Position numbers and translations under genes: made by a program. A stretch of DNA of 64,000 nt, taken from Bacteroidia bacterium (GTDB taxonomy: Bacteria > Bacteroidota > Bacteroidia > J057). Under the pieces are notes generated by a model. The model did not search any database. It was not told the DNA's origin and was given only the letters and a program-made list of their open reading frames with translations. Of this stretch, positions 8,399-17,154 are shown piece after piece (position 1 is the stretch's first letter; each line of letters begins with the position of its first letter). Location: NCBI GenBank assembly GCA_030430205.1, contig JAUIGE010000004.1, positions 62,001 through 126,000 on the forward strand, given 5' to 3'.

Positions 8399-8917
8399 AT
8401 GATTAATTGGCAATACTTTCCTAAATCTTCAGCAACTCCCCCTCATATGCAGGAAGTTGTTAATGTATTTGAAGGACATAATAATGAGATAGATTCTGAA
8501 ACACACACTTATGACAGCAACAGTGTTCTTGAAATAATTCGTGCTGGGTTAGAGGAAAAAGGTTACCTGGTTGAAACTTCTAAAAAGAAAGAAGGGAAGA
8601 TTCGTGTGCCAGTTTTATTCGGGATGAATGGAAGATTAGATAAATATTTTGAAACTGATGGTTTAAATAAAAAAACCAAAACTGTAATTGAAGTAGAAGC
8701 TGGCAGAGGGTATGCTAATAATCAATTTTTAAAAGACTTATTTCAAGCAAGTGTTATGCACGATATTGATTATTTAATCATTGCAGTAAGAAATATTTAC
8801 AAAACGAAATCTTCGGAAAGCAAAGATTTTGAAAAGGTGATGTCTTTCATCGATACATTATACGCTAGTGATAGATTGACTTTACCTTTAAAAGGTATTT
8901 TAATCCTTGGATATTAA
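8399..8917 (+). CDS. Putative stand-alone PD-(D/E)XK-type nuclease
   Basis: 172 residues, no signal peptide. NGRLDKYF followed by TVIEVEAGRGYANNQFLKD has the spacing of a PD-(D/E)XK core (Asp, then Glu-x-Glu on the next strand), and the following LIIAVRN strand fits the fold seen in BglII-like and related restriction nucleases. The usual Lys is not evident, so the assignment is tentative. Composition is noticeably richer in A and T than its neighbours, with Lys/Asn-rich codons, which suggests recent acquisition. No methyltransferase lies beside it. It may be an orphan nuclease or part of a system whose partner is elsewhere. Confidence 0.6.
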   Translation: MINWQYFPKSSATPPHMQEVVNVFEGHNNEIDSETHTYDSNSVLEIIRAGLEEKGYLVETSKKKEGKIRVPVLFGMNGRLDKYFETDGLNKKTKTVIEVEAGRGYANNQFLKDLFQASVMHDIDYLIIAVRNIYKTKSSESKDFEKVMSFIDTLYASDRLTLPLKGILILGY

Positions 8918-9096
8918 ACCGTAGTACAACGAACGTCTCCCCGCCCAGCCGCAAAGCACAAGGCCAACGCAGAGGCGCTTTATTTTTTTATAAGCAAATA
9001 TGGCATAAATGACAGGTCAAATTTAAAAGTATTCCAAATGAAATATCCCTTTTCTATCTTTAAAGGGTTAGTCTCAGAAACATCTATTTTTACCTC

Positions 9097-9405
9097 ATGA
9101 AAAAATCAATTTTACTCCTTACTACCATTATCCTAGCAGCACTTTTGCTAAGTTCCTGCACCGCCACGCATGCCGATGTTTCAAGCTGCGTGCAGAATCC
9201 CCCCAGCGGATTTTGGATGGGCCTGTGGCACGGCATCATCGCACCGGTTTCCTTCGTCATCTCTCTTTTTTCAGATACGATTCAGATGTATGAAGTCAAC
9301 AATAGCGGAGGCTGGTATGATTTCGGATTTGCCCTGGGGGCAGGGATTATTTTTGGAGGATCTGGCTCTCAGGCCAGAAGGAGACGGAAAAGGACGGAAG
9401 AATAA
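9097..9405 (+). CDS. Small lipoprotein with a GFWxGLWHG motif
   Basis: 102 residues: a signal peptide ending LLSSC (lipoprotein site), then GFWMGLWHGIIAPVSFVISLF, a hydrophobic stretch, EVNNSGGWYDFGFALG, and a very basic tail ending in several Arg residues. Proteins with this GLWHG...YDFGF pattern are widespread and uncharacterised; they probably sit in a membrane through the central segment. Function unknown. Followed closely by another small unknown gene on the same strand. Confidence 0.7.
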   Translation: MKKSILLLTTIILAALLLSSCTATHADVSSCVQNPPSGFWMGLWHGIIAPVSFVISLFSDTIQMYEVNNSGGWYDFGFALGAGIIFGGSGSQARRRRKRTEE

Positions 9406-9423
9406 TTTTCATTTTTTTTGAAA

Positions 9424-9738
9424 ATGAATCCTCCCAAAACCCTCATCCCTCTCTCCACCATCGCCGACGATCGGGAAATCTACCGCGGCACACGCTTCCG
9501 CCAATACAAAATCGGCCTCAACGTCCCCCGAAAGGAGGACGACTACTACGAATACATGCTCGCCGAGATCCCCGGCGAAAGAGAATACATGCTCCTCAGC
9601 TGCGTTGAGGGCTACAAATCAGGCTGCGCCCTGGCGATGGTAAAGACGGCGATGGATGCCGGAAAATTTGTAGTGACCGGCAAGGCGATCAAGTACTCGA
9701 TGGGAATCGAGGATACGTATTTGCTTGAAGCGGAATAA
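9424..9738 (+). CDS. Hypothetical protein, small and soluble
   Basis: 104 residues from the ATG at 9424; a TTG two codons upstream is possible but less likely. No signal peptide. The sequence is mixed charged/hydrophobic with SCVEGYKSGCALAMVKT and a C-terminal LLEAE. I do not recognise the family. It lies 18 bases after the lipoprotein gene and 3 bases before the next gene, so the three may be one operon. Confidence 0.6.
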   Translation: MNPPKTLIPLSTIADDREIYRGTRFRQYKIGLNVPRKEDDYYEYMLAEIPGEREYMLLSCVEGYKSGCALAMVKTAMDAGKFVVTGKAIKYSMGIEDTYLLEAE

Positions 9739-9741
9739 ATC

Positions 9742-10368
9742 ATGATCAAAATCCTTATAAAATCATTTCTGTGGATACTAACGATTGGGTTAATATTGGC
9801 GCTGGCTGCTTTCCTTTGGCTCAAAAGTCTTTGGAAAGAGGCTATCAGGGAAGATGATTTGAATAGCCTCATAACTGAGGTCCAAAATAGTGATCCACTC
9901 CCTCCTGATTTTCTGGAAACAGTTGAGAAGGTCTATCCTGGTTTTTTTGAAAAAAACGCTTTTGGTTACGCTTTACATGCATTTTTCAGTGATGAGGAGC
10001 AAGAAATATGTCCTTGTTTGCGCCTAACCCGGACTCAGGCATTTACAAAAAAACGATTGTACAAACGCTCCCCAGGGATGACAAATATTGAAGAGTCATC
10101 TATTTATTGGGAAGTAGAGAAAAGGCTTGATCAAAAGGCTTGTTTCACTTTTTACGTCAGACAAATGGATTTTTACCGCCACGGAATAGGTTTTGATGCG
10201 GCGAGCAGATCTCTTTTCCACCTTCCCCTGGAAGATTTAAACCAGAGACAACAACTCGAACTTTTGGTCCTGGCAAAGCATCCGGTGGTTTTTGATAAAA
10301 CACGACATCCAGCGGTATTTGAAAAAGAAGTACAGAAACTGGAATCGCGGCTAGGAAGTAGAGATTAA
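9742..10368 (+). CDS. Membrane-anchored protein with a degenerate transglycosylase (GT51-like) tail
   Basis: 208 residues with one N-terminal membrane helix (about residues 6-28) and the rest outside. The C-terminal part (DLNQRQQLELLVLAKHPVVFDKTRHPAVFEK) looks like the end of a glycosyltransferase-51 peptidoglycan polymerase domain, where a similar block ends in a Lys-x-Pro and RHP pattern. The catalytic EDxxFxxH motif of that family is not visible at the expected place, and the protein is short. It could be a catalytically dead relative or an accessory wall factor. The fold link is an inference from pattern only. Confidence 0.5.
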   Translation: MIKILIKSFLWILTIGLILALAAFLWLKSLWKEAIREDDLNSLITEVQNSDPLPPDFLETVEKVYPGFFEKNAFGYALHAFFSDEEQEICPCLRLTRTQAFTKKRLYKRSPGMTNIEESSIYWEVEKRLDQKACFTFYVRQMDFYRHGIGFDAASRSLFHLPLEDLNQRQQLELLVLAKHPVVFDKTRHPAVFEKEVQKLESRLGSRD

Positions 10369-10612
10369 TTTCTTTGATATTTTCAATATCAAGACCTGTA
10401 GGGCCACATTATAATGTGGCCCACAAGTCAAAATCATCAAAATGATTTCGAACGCCAGGAAAAGTCCTGATGATCTCACTACTCCCATATTCCCATTGGG
10501 AAAAACTTAGCTAATAGCCTATATTAAGCTGCATTTTGATAAAAACGTCCCCAACATGTCGGGCGCTCTTTTAGCCATCAAAAATTGATTAAAACAGCAT
10601 AAATTTTTTACA
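10369..10612. other. Intergenic region holding two hairpins
   Basis: After the stop of the preceding gene, GATATT-TTC-AATATC (10376-10390) forms a small hairpin, followed at once by a larger palindrome (10401-10422). The remaining sequence up to 10612 is AT-rich just before the next start and shows no coding signal. It probably contains the promoter of the gene at 10613, but no clear TAnnTTTG box was found. Confidence 0.5.
10401..10422. repeat. Perfect 22-bp palindrome (family hairpin, copy 1)
   Basis: GGGCCACATT followed by ATAATGTGGCCC reads identically on both strands. Flanks GACCTGT and ACAAGTC extend the stem with one mismatch. A related hairpin with the same GTAGGG edge and TAAT centre occurs at 52029-52060. 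Confidence 0.85.
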
Positions 10613-11335
10613 ATGAAAATCATACTTACTATTCCTTTTTTCTTCCTCAGCCTGTTTATCACAGGATATAGTCAGGAAAGCACTGCTGCTGCTCCCAGCC
10701 CACTGGAAACCCTCTCCAACGAATATTGCGGCTGTGTCACCCGCCTGGGCAGGATCATCAGTGATCCCGAAGAGGCCATGGCTGGCTGCATGCGGATATT
10801 TACGCTGGGCAATCCCAACTTTGCCGCTGCCGAAAGTGAGGCTTATCAGCAGGCTTCAGGGGATGATTTTTCTCTCCGCCAGGCGGATTGGGATATCGTA
10901 GGCAAATGCATTGACAGGAGCTTTGAGCATTGTGGTTTTGCCCAAAAACGACTGGAAGCTTCTCAGCATCAGGCTGTCAGGGCTCGCCTGCTCGAAAGCC
11001 GCAAGAGCTCTCTTGTGGACAGATTGGAGGAGGATATCGCCCAAAAAATGTGGGCGCTGATCCTGGAAGGCAAGTGGGATGAGTTGGGCATTTACCATGA
11101 TCACAGCCAGCAGTATGAAAAGGACAAAATTGCGCTGAAGGAAAGCTGGGCAGCTTTTTTCTACAATCCTGAAGTGCATACTTATACAAGCGAAAAAGAG
11201 GCAACAGCAGACCAATTGGTCTTCGCCTATAAATTCTATGAGAAAGGCCGCTCAGGCATCGCCCTGCAGGTTCAAATCCGCTTTAAGTTGAATGCAACTT
11301 TTGAAAAAGTAGTTGAGATTTGGATCGGAAGCTGA
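10613..11335 (+). CDS. Secreted hypothetical protein
   Basis: 240 residues with a clear signal peptide (hydrophobic core followed by GYSQ). The mature part begins with a Cys-containing helical region (EYCGCVTRLG, MAGCMRIF, GKCIDRSFEHC) whose five cysteines could form disulfides or bind a metal, followed by a region with DELGIYHDHSQQY and a C-terminal stretch that alternates like a beta-sheet (FKLNATFEKVVEIW). The last part is reminiscent of an NTF2/SnoaL-like fold, but this is weak. Probably periplasmic. Located 8 bases before the next secreted unknown, so they may act together. Confidence 0.65.
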   Translation: MKIILTIPFFFLSLFITGYSQESTAAAPSPLETLSNEYCGCVTRLGRIISDPEEAMAGCMRIFTLGNPNFAAAESEAYQQASGDDFSLRQADWDIVGKCIDRSFEHCGFAQKRLEASQHQAVRARLLESRKSSLVDRLEEDIAQKMWALILEGKWDELGIYHDHSQQYEKDKIALKESWAAFFYNPEVHTYTSEKEATADQLVFAYKFYEKGRSGIALQVQIRFKLNATFEKVVEIWIGS

Positions 11336-11343
11336 TATCGAAA

Positions 11344-12243
11344 ATGTCTACTCAACAGCAAAATACAAGCCTGATGATTTCTTTTCAAAAGCTTACTTTT
11401 ATTTCCCTCTGCCTTTTTGGGCTATTTTCTGCTTTTTCTCCCCAAACTGAAAAGCAGAGGACTCAGGCTGTAGGGCTGCTTGTTTCCGATTCGATGCTGC
11501 AAATAGATTCCAGCACTTTTCGCATCGGTCAGCGCTCAGCATCTTTGGGCGATGAAATCCAGCAGTGGGTTGCCTTATTGGGCCCTTACAGCCGAGCCGA
11601 ACGCAAGCGCACGGGCTCGTTCTTGACGGGAAAGCTTGATAGCGTATTTGTCTGGGATGCGCTGGGTATCAGCCTGTTGGCAGACGAAGAGGATGGCTGG
11701 AGGGTAGGGGAGGTCATGGTTTTTTTCCTAAATAAACATACACCCGGTATAGATACAGCTGCGCTTTATTATTGTCAGGAATCGCAGCATTACCGCGAGA
11801 TGTACGAGAAGACTCCCAACTACATTGAAGAATGGTCCCAATCATTTGGGGGAGGAGATGAAAAGGTCATCGAGGAAAATCGGACTTATCTGACAGAGCA
11901 AAACAGGGGCAACCTGAGCCTTTCTTCCATTTATCCGATGCATACCTTCCGGCATGAAATCCTACTGCAGGGCAGCCTTTTCCAGGCTTCATGGGACATC
12001 CAAAAGATCAATGAAGGCAGACGTGCCAAAGCCTTACCGCTGTTTTCCTATTTGATGTCTCTCAAAAAACTTGATCCTGAAAATTCCCTGAAATACCTGA
12101 TGAAGGAAGAGTGGAAAAAAGATAAAAATTACCTTTCTACCCAGAAAACCCTGGATGGCATATATACCTTGTCCGGGAAGATGTCCCAAGGCACAGGGCT
12201 ATTGGTTACCAATGGGCAGATAGAATTTATTTTAATCCAATAA
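11344..12243 (+). CDS. Secreted hypothetical protein
   Basis: 299 residues from the ATG at 11344. A second ATG at 11374 would place a standard signal peptide (LTFISLCLFGLFSAFS) right at the N-terminus and may be the true start. The first domain (about 45-140) has alternating strands with FRIGQRSASLGDEIQQWVAL and VFVWDALGISLL, a pattern seen in small sheet proteins with unknown roles; the second half is helical and basic. No catalytic motif recognised. It ends 2 bases before the symporter small subunit, so it could be co-expressed with the transporter. Confidence 0.62.
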   Translation: MSTQQQNTSLMISFQKLTFISLCLFGLFSAFSPQTEKQRTQAVGLLVSDSMLQIDSSTFRIGQRSASLGDEIQQWVALLGPYSRAERKRTGSFLTGKLDSVFVWDALGISLLADEEDGWRVGEVMVFFLNKHTPGIDTAALYYCQESQHYREMYEKTPNYIEEWSQSFGGGDEKVIEENRTYLTEQNRGNLSLSSIYPMHTFRHEILLQGSLFQASWDIQKINEGRRAKALPLFSYLMSLKKLDPENSLKYLMKEEWKKDKNYLSTQKTLDGIYTLSGKMSQGTGLLVTNGQIEFILIQ

Positions 12244-12245
12244 AC

Positions 12246-12464
12246 ATGAGCAAGCACGACCTCAAAAAGTACTGGAGAACCAATATCACCTATGTATTGA
12301 GTTTGCTGGCTATTTGGTTTTTCGTCTCCTTCGGTCTGGGCATCCTGGGCCGGATGTTTTGGTGGGCGCAGCAAGGGTCTATTTACGTCTTTGTGATCTT
12401 GATTTTCGTCTACGTTTTTTTGATGAACAGGCTAGACAAAAAGTACGAAGTAAACGAAGAATAG
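12246..12464 (+). CDS. Small subunit of a Na+/solute symporter (DUF4212)
   Basis: 72 residues with two membrane helices separated by a short loop: KKYWRTNITYVLSLLAIWFF, then a region with GRMFWWAQQGSIYVFV and a cytoplasmic MNRLDKKY tail. This is the DUF4212 family, which is encoded immediately before large sodium:solute symporters and is thought to be their accessory subunit. Here the symporter begins 48 bases downstream. Confidence 0.92.
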   Translation: MSKHDLKKYWRTNITYVLSLLAIWFFVSFGLGILGRMFWWAQQGSIYVFVILIFVYVFLMNRLDKKYEVNEE

Positions 12465-12512
12465 CCCCCCATCTGCTAATCCTCTAATCCGCAAATCTGC
12501 AAATCCTCCCCC

Positions 12513-14318
12513 ATGGACTCTCTTCAAATATGGACTTTCGTGATTGTGGGCCTCACTTTCGCGCTTTATGTAGGCATCGCGATCTGGTCGCGTGCCGCCA
12601 CAACCAAAGAATTTTATGTCGCCGATGGCGGTGTCTCCCCCCTTGCCAATGGCATGGCAACTGCAGCCGACTGGATGTCGGCCGCATCCTTTATCTCCAT
12701 GGCGGGTTTGATCTCATTTATGGGATATGACGGCGGCGTGTATTTGATGGGCTGGACAGGCGGCTATGTGCTGCTGGCGCTCCTGTTGGCGCCCTATCTG
12801 CGCAAATTTGGGCAGTTTACCGTACCCGATTTTATCGGAGAACGCTACAGCACCGGCAGGCGTTTTGGCAAGGTCAATGTAGCCCGTCTGGTGGCCATCG
12901 TCTGTGCGGTATTCGTTTCTTTCACCTATGTGGTAGGGCAAATGAAAGGCGTCGGCGTGGCATTTTCCCGCTTTCTGGAAGTGCCTTTTGAATGGGGCGT
13001 GGTGATGGGAATCGGCATCGTGTTTTTCTATGCCGTACTCGGCGGCATGAAGGGCATCACCTACACCCAGGTAGCCCAATATTGTGTGCTGATGTTTGCC
13101 TACCTCGTACCGGCCATATTTATTTCTATACAAATAACAGGCAACCCCATTCCCCAATTGGGCCTGGTGGGCGATTTCAAGGCTGAAGGCGTGTCCTTGT
13201 TGAGCAAATTGAATCAGCTCAATGTGGAGCTGGGGTTCAGCGAATATACCTCCGGGAATAAATCTACCATAGATGTGTTTTTCATCACTGCGGCGCTGAT
13301 GTTGGGCACGGCAGGTCTGCCGCACGTGATCGTGCGCTTTTTCACTGTCCCCAGGGTCAGAGATGCCCGCAAATCCGCGGGCTACGCCCTCGTTTTTATA
13401 GCGCTGCTATATACCACTGCACCGGCCGTAGCCGCTTTCGCCCGCGCCAACCTGCTGGATACCGTCTCCAATAAGGAATATGCCAGTTTCCCGGACTGGT
13501 TTGGCAATTGGGAGGATTCGGATTTGCTGGCCTGGACAGACAAAAATGGCGATGGGAAAGTACAGTACCTGCCAGGAGATGCTTTTGTCGAAAAAGACGA
13601 TGCAGGCAATAAAAAGGGCAATAAGCCGCTTTTTGTGGAAAATGCCCGTGGCCAAAGCGGCGAACGAAGCACCAGCAATCCCAGCGATGGCGCGAACGAA
13701 CTCTATGTCGACCGCGACATCATGGTGCTCGCCAATCCCGAAATCGCAGAACTGCCCGATTGGGTGATCGCCCTGGTGGTCGCCGGAGGGCTGGCGGCGG
13801 CGCTTTCTACCGCAGCAGGGCTGCTGCTGGTGATTTCAACCTCCATTTCGCATGACTTGCTGAAGAAAACCTTCATGCCCAATATCACCGACAAAAAAGA
13901 ACTCCTGTATGCGCGCATAGCCGCAGGTGTAGCAGTGGTATGTGCGGGAATCGCAGGCCTCAATCCGCCAGGATTTGTGGCGGAAGTGGTCGCATTTGCC
14001 TTCGGCCTGGCAGCCTCTTCTTTCTTCCCCGCCATCCTGCTGGGCATATTCGACAAACGCACCAATATGCAGGGAGCCATCGTCGGCATGGTCGTCGGTA
14101 TCCTCTTTACTGCCAGCTATATAGTTTATTTTAAAATGGCCAATCCCGAACTCAACAGCCCCGAAAACTGGCTGTTCGGCATCTCTCCCGAAGGGATAGG
14201 AACCATCGGGATGTTGCTCAACCTGGTCTTAACGCTGGTCATTTCGCGTCTGACACCAGCACCGCCCGCCGATATCCAGGAACTGATAGAGAATATCCGA
14301 ATCCCCCGGAAGGGATAA
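12513..14318 (+). CDS. Sodium:solute symporter, large subunit (SSS family, acetate/organic-acid type)
   Basis: 601 residues, about 12-13 membrane helices. Typical SSS blocks are EFYVADGGVSPLANGMATAADWMS, YGGMKGITYTQVAQY-like core (FYAVLGGMKGITYTQ) and GTAGLPHVIVRFFTV. A large external loop (about 325-410) contains DKNGDGKVQY, which has the spacing of an EF-hand-like calcium loop; similar insertions are usual in this subfamily. With its DUF4212 partner it resembles the VC_2705-like group, whose members take up small monocarboxylates such as acetate or lactate with Na+. The leader carries repeated CTGCAAATC-like words just before the ATG. Confidence 0.92.
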   Translation: MDSLQIWTFVIVGLTFALYVGIAIWSRAATTKEFYVADGGVSPLANGMATAADWMSAASFISMAGLISFMGYDGGVYLMGWTGGYVLLALLLAPYLRKFGQFTVPDFIGERYSTGRRFGKVNVARLVAIVCAVFVSFTYVVGQMKGVGVAFSRFLEVPFEWGVVMGIGIVFFYAVLGGMKGITYTQVAQYCVLMFAYLVPAIFISIQITGNPIPQLGLVGDFKAEGVSLLSKLNQLNVELGFSEYTSGNKSTIDVFFITAALMLGTAGLPHVIVRFFTVPRVRDARKSAGYALVFIALLYTTAPAVAAFARANLLDTVSNKEYASFPDWFGNWEDSDLLAWTDKNGDGKVQYLPGDAFVEKDDAGNKKGNKPLFVENARGQSGERSTSNPSDGANELYVDRDIMVLANPEIAELPDWVIALVVAGGLAAALSTAAGLLLVISTSISHDLLKKTFMPNITDKKELLYARIAAGVAVVCAGIAGLNPPGFVAEVVAFAFGLAASSFFPAILLGIFDKRTNMQGAIVGMVVGILFTASYIVYFKMANPELNSPENWLFGISPEGIGTIGMLLNLVLTLVISRLTPAPPADIQELIENIRIPRKG

Positions 14319-14384
14319 GGCAGGGAGGTTTTTCGTTTTTTTCAAGTCGTCTGCTTCGACCATCCGGTCCCGCCATCCCGCCTC

Positions 14385-15248
14385 TCAAAACTGATGAAAG
14401 GCATCCGATACAAATTCCAGCACCATAGGCAGCGAAGCGCGCCAATAGGTCCAATTGTGCCTGCCGTCCCGCACGCGGTATTCGTGCGGAATGTCTTTTT
14501 TGTGTAGCGCGATATGCGCCAGGGCATTTCCTTCATACAGGAAATCATCATCTCCGCAATCAATGAACCAGCGGATGCTGCGCAACTCTTCAGCCTTCAG
14601 GCTGTTGATAAGGGAGATGGCGTTGTGCCGCTCAAAATAGGCCTGTATATCAGCCTCGCTGTGTTTTTCGCCACCTTGTGCGAGTCTGGCTTTCAGCTCT
14701 TCGACCGTAAGTGGTCCTGCATAAGCACTCAGCGGACAGGCTGAGGAAAACATCTCCGGATGATGCAGGGCATACATAAAAGAGCCGCCTCCGCCCATAG
14801 AAAGGCCCGAGACAGCGCGGAAGCGCTTTTCTGCTTTGATGCGGTAGGTTTTTTCCACATAGGGGATCAATTCTTCGAAGAAGAAATCTTCATAGCGCCA
14901 TTTTCCATCGATACTATTGAAATAGCCCCGCTGGCCGGTTTGGGCATCGGGCATCACGATGATCATGGGCGTGGCTTTGCCCTCACGTATCGCCTTGTCG
15001 GCGATATGCAGCACTTCGCCAAACTGTATCCAGCCGCTATGGTCATCGCCTGCGCCATGCAAGAGGTAGAGCACGGGATAGCTTCTTTCAGAAGTTTCAT
15101 AATCCGGTGGCAGGTAAATAGCGAACTTGCGTTCGCTCTGGAGGATTTCGCTTTTGAGCGAAAGATTGTCGTAGACTTTGCCCGTTTGGGCAAGGCTGGA
15201 GAAGCCCATCATGAGGGCGGTGAGGAGGAGTAAAAAGCGGTTTTTCAT
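14385..15248 (-). CDS. Secreted esterase (esterase D/feruloyl-esterase-like alpha/beta hydrolase)
   Basis: 287 residues with a signal peptide (LLLLTALMMGFSSLAQ). The alpha/beta hydrolase core shows YPVLYLLHGAGDD (oxyanion region), nucleophile elbow GLSMGG (Ser150), an acidic IDCGDDDF block (about 231) and the catalytic His in DGRHNW (about 264). This is the group that includes esterase D, Fee1-type feruloyl esterases and xylan-associated acetyl esterases; all catalytic residues are present. It is the last gene of a minus-strand run that starts with a hexosaminidase, 11 bases after the serine hydrolase. Confidence 0.88.
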   Translation of the reverse strand: MKNRFLLLLTALMMGFSSLAQTGKVYDNLSLKSEILQSERKFAIYLPPDYETSERSYPVLYLLHGAGDDHSGWIQFGEVLHIADKAIREGKATPMIIVMPDAQTGQRGYFNSIDGKWRYEDFFFEELIPYVEKTYRIKAEKRFRAVSGLSMGGGGSFMYALHHPEMFSSACPLSAYAGPLTVEELKARLAQGGEKHSEADIQAYFERHNAISLINSLKAEELRSIRWFIDCGDDDFLYEGNALAHIALHKKDIPHEYRVRDGRHNWTYWRASLPMVLEFVSDAFHQF

Positions 15249-15259
15249 GGAAAAAGCTG

Positions 15260-16459
15260 TTATTCTGCCATAATCAAAAACAATTCTTCCCTCAATTTTG
15301 ACAATTCCGAGCCGAGAGCGGAAGGCAAATTGGTGCCATAATTGAAGGTTGCAGCAAAGATCGTATTGTTATGCGGGAAATAGTTCAGGTTGGCTGAGTA
15401 GCCTATATCGCCACCCGTATGGCCGTAGGCATGGATGTTTTCTCCCAGCAGCTGGCGGTATTCATCATGAATGGCTCCGGGGCTGGACTTCCAGTTTTCC
15501 CATTGATCGAAGCGCATGGAAGTCAGGATGAAATTCAGGTTGGCAGGATTGATCAGGCTTTTCTCCCGCATCAAAGCATTCATAAAACGATACAAATCCG
15601 TCACCGTGGCGTAAACGCCGGTATAGCCATTGCCGCTACCGGGATTGAGCAGGGAAATATTTTGGATGGCTCCGCCATCATTGTTGAAATCGAGATAGCC
15701 TTGTGCCAGGTTGGGCAAAGGGAAATCAGCGGCATAATCGTAATAGACAGTATTGTCCATCCCCAGCGGATCAAAGATCCGCTCCTGCAGCAAATCGGCA
15801 TGCTTGCGGCCACTGACCGCTTCGATGATCATGCTGACAAGCATGGTGTTGGAATTGGAGTATCGGACTTTTTCGCCCGGCGGGCCCGTGGCTGGCTTTC
15901 CTTCGAGATATGTCAGCAATTCCTCCGAAGTCCAGCTTTTGGAAAGGTCATTGATGACCGCCAGGTTGAAGCCCAGATCCCCAGCTACATCATAGATGCC
16001 GGAGGTGTGATTGATCAACATGGCCAGGGTAATGACATCGCCATTTTCAATCTTTGCAGCCACTTCGGGGATATGGGTACTGATGGGATCGTCGATATTT
16101 AAGCTGCCATCCTGCACCATGAGCCACACCAGGCTGCCGATCATCATCTTGGTGATGCTTCCCAGTTTGTTGATGTGGCAGGGCTGCATAAGCAGCTGAT
16201 TTTCAATGTCTGCATAGCCGCCGGCGGCGATCCAAAAGCCCTCATCATCATGGATGAGGAGGGTCATGCCGGGGACGCCTTTTGCCAGGTATTTGTCCAT
16301 GGCCGCCTGGATTTTTGCGGCTTTGGGGTGGGCTGTATTGATGGTAAACTCGGCATCTGCCAGGCAGGGAGCCGTAGGCTCTATGGCTGGCTTCCCGCAG
16401 CTGGCCAGTAGGCACAGTGCTATCAAGAGGAAGCTTATTTTTATTTTTTGAATCATCAT
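15260..16459 (-). CDS. Serine hydrolase of the beta-lactamase/D-Ala-D-Ala carboxypeptidase fold, lipoprotein
   Basis: 399 residues from the ATG at 16459, which puts a lipoprotein signal (LLIALCLLASC) at the start; upstream codons do not resemble a signal. Catalytic SxxK is in LGSITKMM, the second motif is YSN (YSNSN), and a late HTGG-type block (YGHTGGDIGYS) completes the class C beta-lactamase/DD-peptidase-like set. Such family members cut peptides, D-amino-acid amides or esters; substrate cannot be deduced. It lies within a minus-strand gene run for amino-sugar use, 77 bases after an outer-membrane protein gene. Confidence 0.88.
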   Translation of the reverse strand: MMIQKIKISFLLIALCLLASCGKPAIEPTAPCLADAEFTINTAHPKAAKIQAAMDKYLAKGVPGMTLLIHDDEGFWIAAGGYADIENQLLMQPCHINKLGSITKMMIGSLVWLMVQDGSLNIDDPISTHIPEVAAKIENGDVITLAMLINHTSGIYDVAGDLGFNLAVINDLSKSWTSEELLTYLEGKPATGPPGEKVRYSNSNTMLVSMIIEAVSGRKHADLLQERIFDPLGMDNTVYYDYAADFPLPNLAQGYLDFNNDGGAIQNISLLNPGSGNGYTGVYATVTDLYRFMNALMREKSLINPANLNFILTSMRFDQWENWKSSPGAIHDEYRQLLGENIHAYGHTGGDIGYSANLNYFPHNNTIFAATFNYGTNLPSALGSELSKLREELFLIMAE

Positions 16460-16536
16460 GTTGAGAAAGTTGGAAGGGAGTTTTAGCCAGGAGTTTGTCA
16501 TCGAAACAAACTGAAGGTTTATTTTGCCGTCATTCC

Positions 16537-17139
16537 TTAAAGCGGAATAGACAAGCCCAACCTCAGGGGCGTATAAGCCACCGCAGGAACGGTTTTTTTC
16601 ACAAAAACCCCCTGAACCTGCAGCCGATAATCCAGGAAAACGCTTGTTTTTCGGTTCGGGATGATCATAAGATTGGTCTCGTAACTCAGCGAAGCTCCCA
16701 GAGCAATCATCCAGTTGTGGCGAAGCGGAAATTTGTCAATTTCATATTCCTGGGTGCTGGCATTCCAGATCACGCTTTTCATATCTAAAACTGACATCAC
16801 ATAGCCGCCACCAAGGACAAAAGGGGAGACTGCCAGGCCATTGGAAAATTTCAGTTGATAGCCTGCTTCCGTGAACAGCTGTACCGCATGCTGCACATCT
16901 TTATGGAAGAAATAGCCCAGGTTGGCAGCCTGGAAAAAGCGGTGTTTGGGGTGCTTATTCCAGCTTTTGCTTAGGCCAAAGAGGAAACCCGGATGAATAG
17001 GCGAAAAGCCCGGTATGCCGATCCGGGCAGGATATTGGGCTAAAGCGACATGCGCCTGATGGCGGCCTGGGGGAGCTTCTTCCTGGGCATGGCCCACGAA
17101 CGAAGCTAACAGCAGGATTATAAACAGGGATTTTTTCAT
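16537..17139 (-). CDS. Outer-membrane beta-barrel-like protein
   Basis: 200 residues with a signal peptide (FIILLLASFVGHAQ). The mature part consists of alternating strands rich in aromatic and Gly residues (GFLFGLSKSW, FVLGGGYVMSV, FLDYRLQVQGVFV) as in small outer-membrane barrels, ending in LGLSIPL. It begins 15 bases after the symporter gene in the same direction. A role in surface binding or porin-like passage of the symporter's substrate is plausible by position only. Confidence 0.65.
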   Translation of the reverse strand: MKKSLFIILLLASFVGHAQEEAPPGRHQAHVALAQYPARIGIPGFSPIHPGFLFGLSKSWNKHPKHRFFQAANLGYFFHKDVQHAVQLFTEAGYQLKFSNGLAVSPFVLGGGYVMSVLDMKSVIWNASTQEYEIDKFPLRHNWMIALGASLSYETNLMIIPNRKTSVFLDYRLQVQGVFVKKTVPAVAYTPLRLGLSIPL

Positions 17140-17154
17140 ATTTATTTTTTCAAA

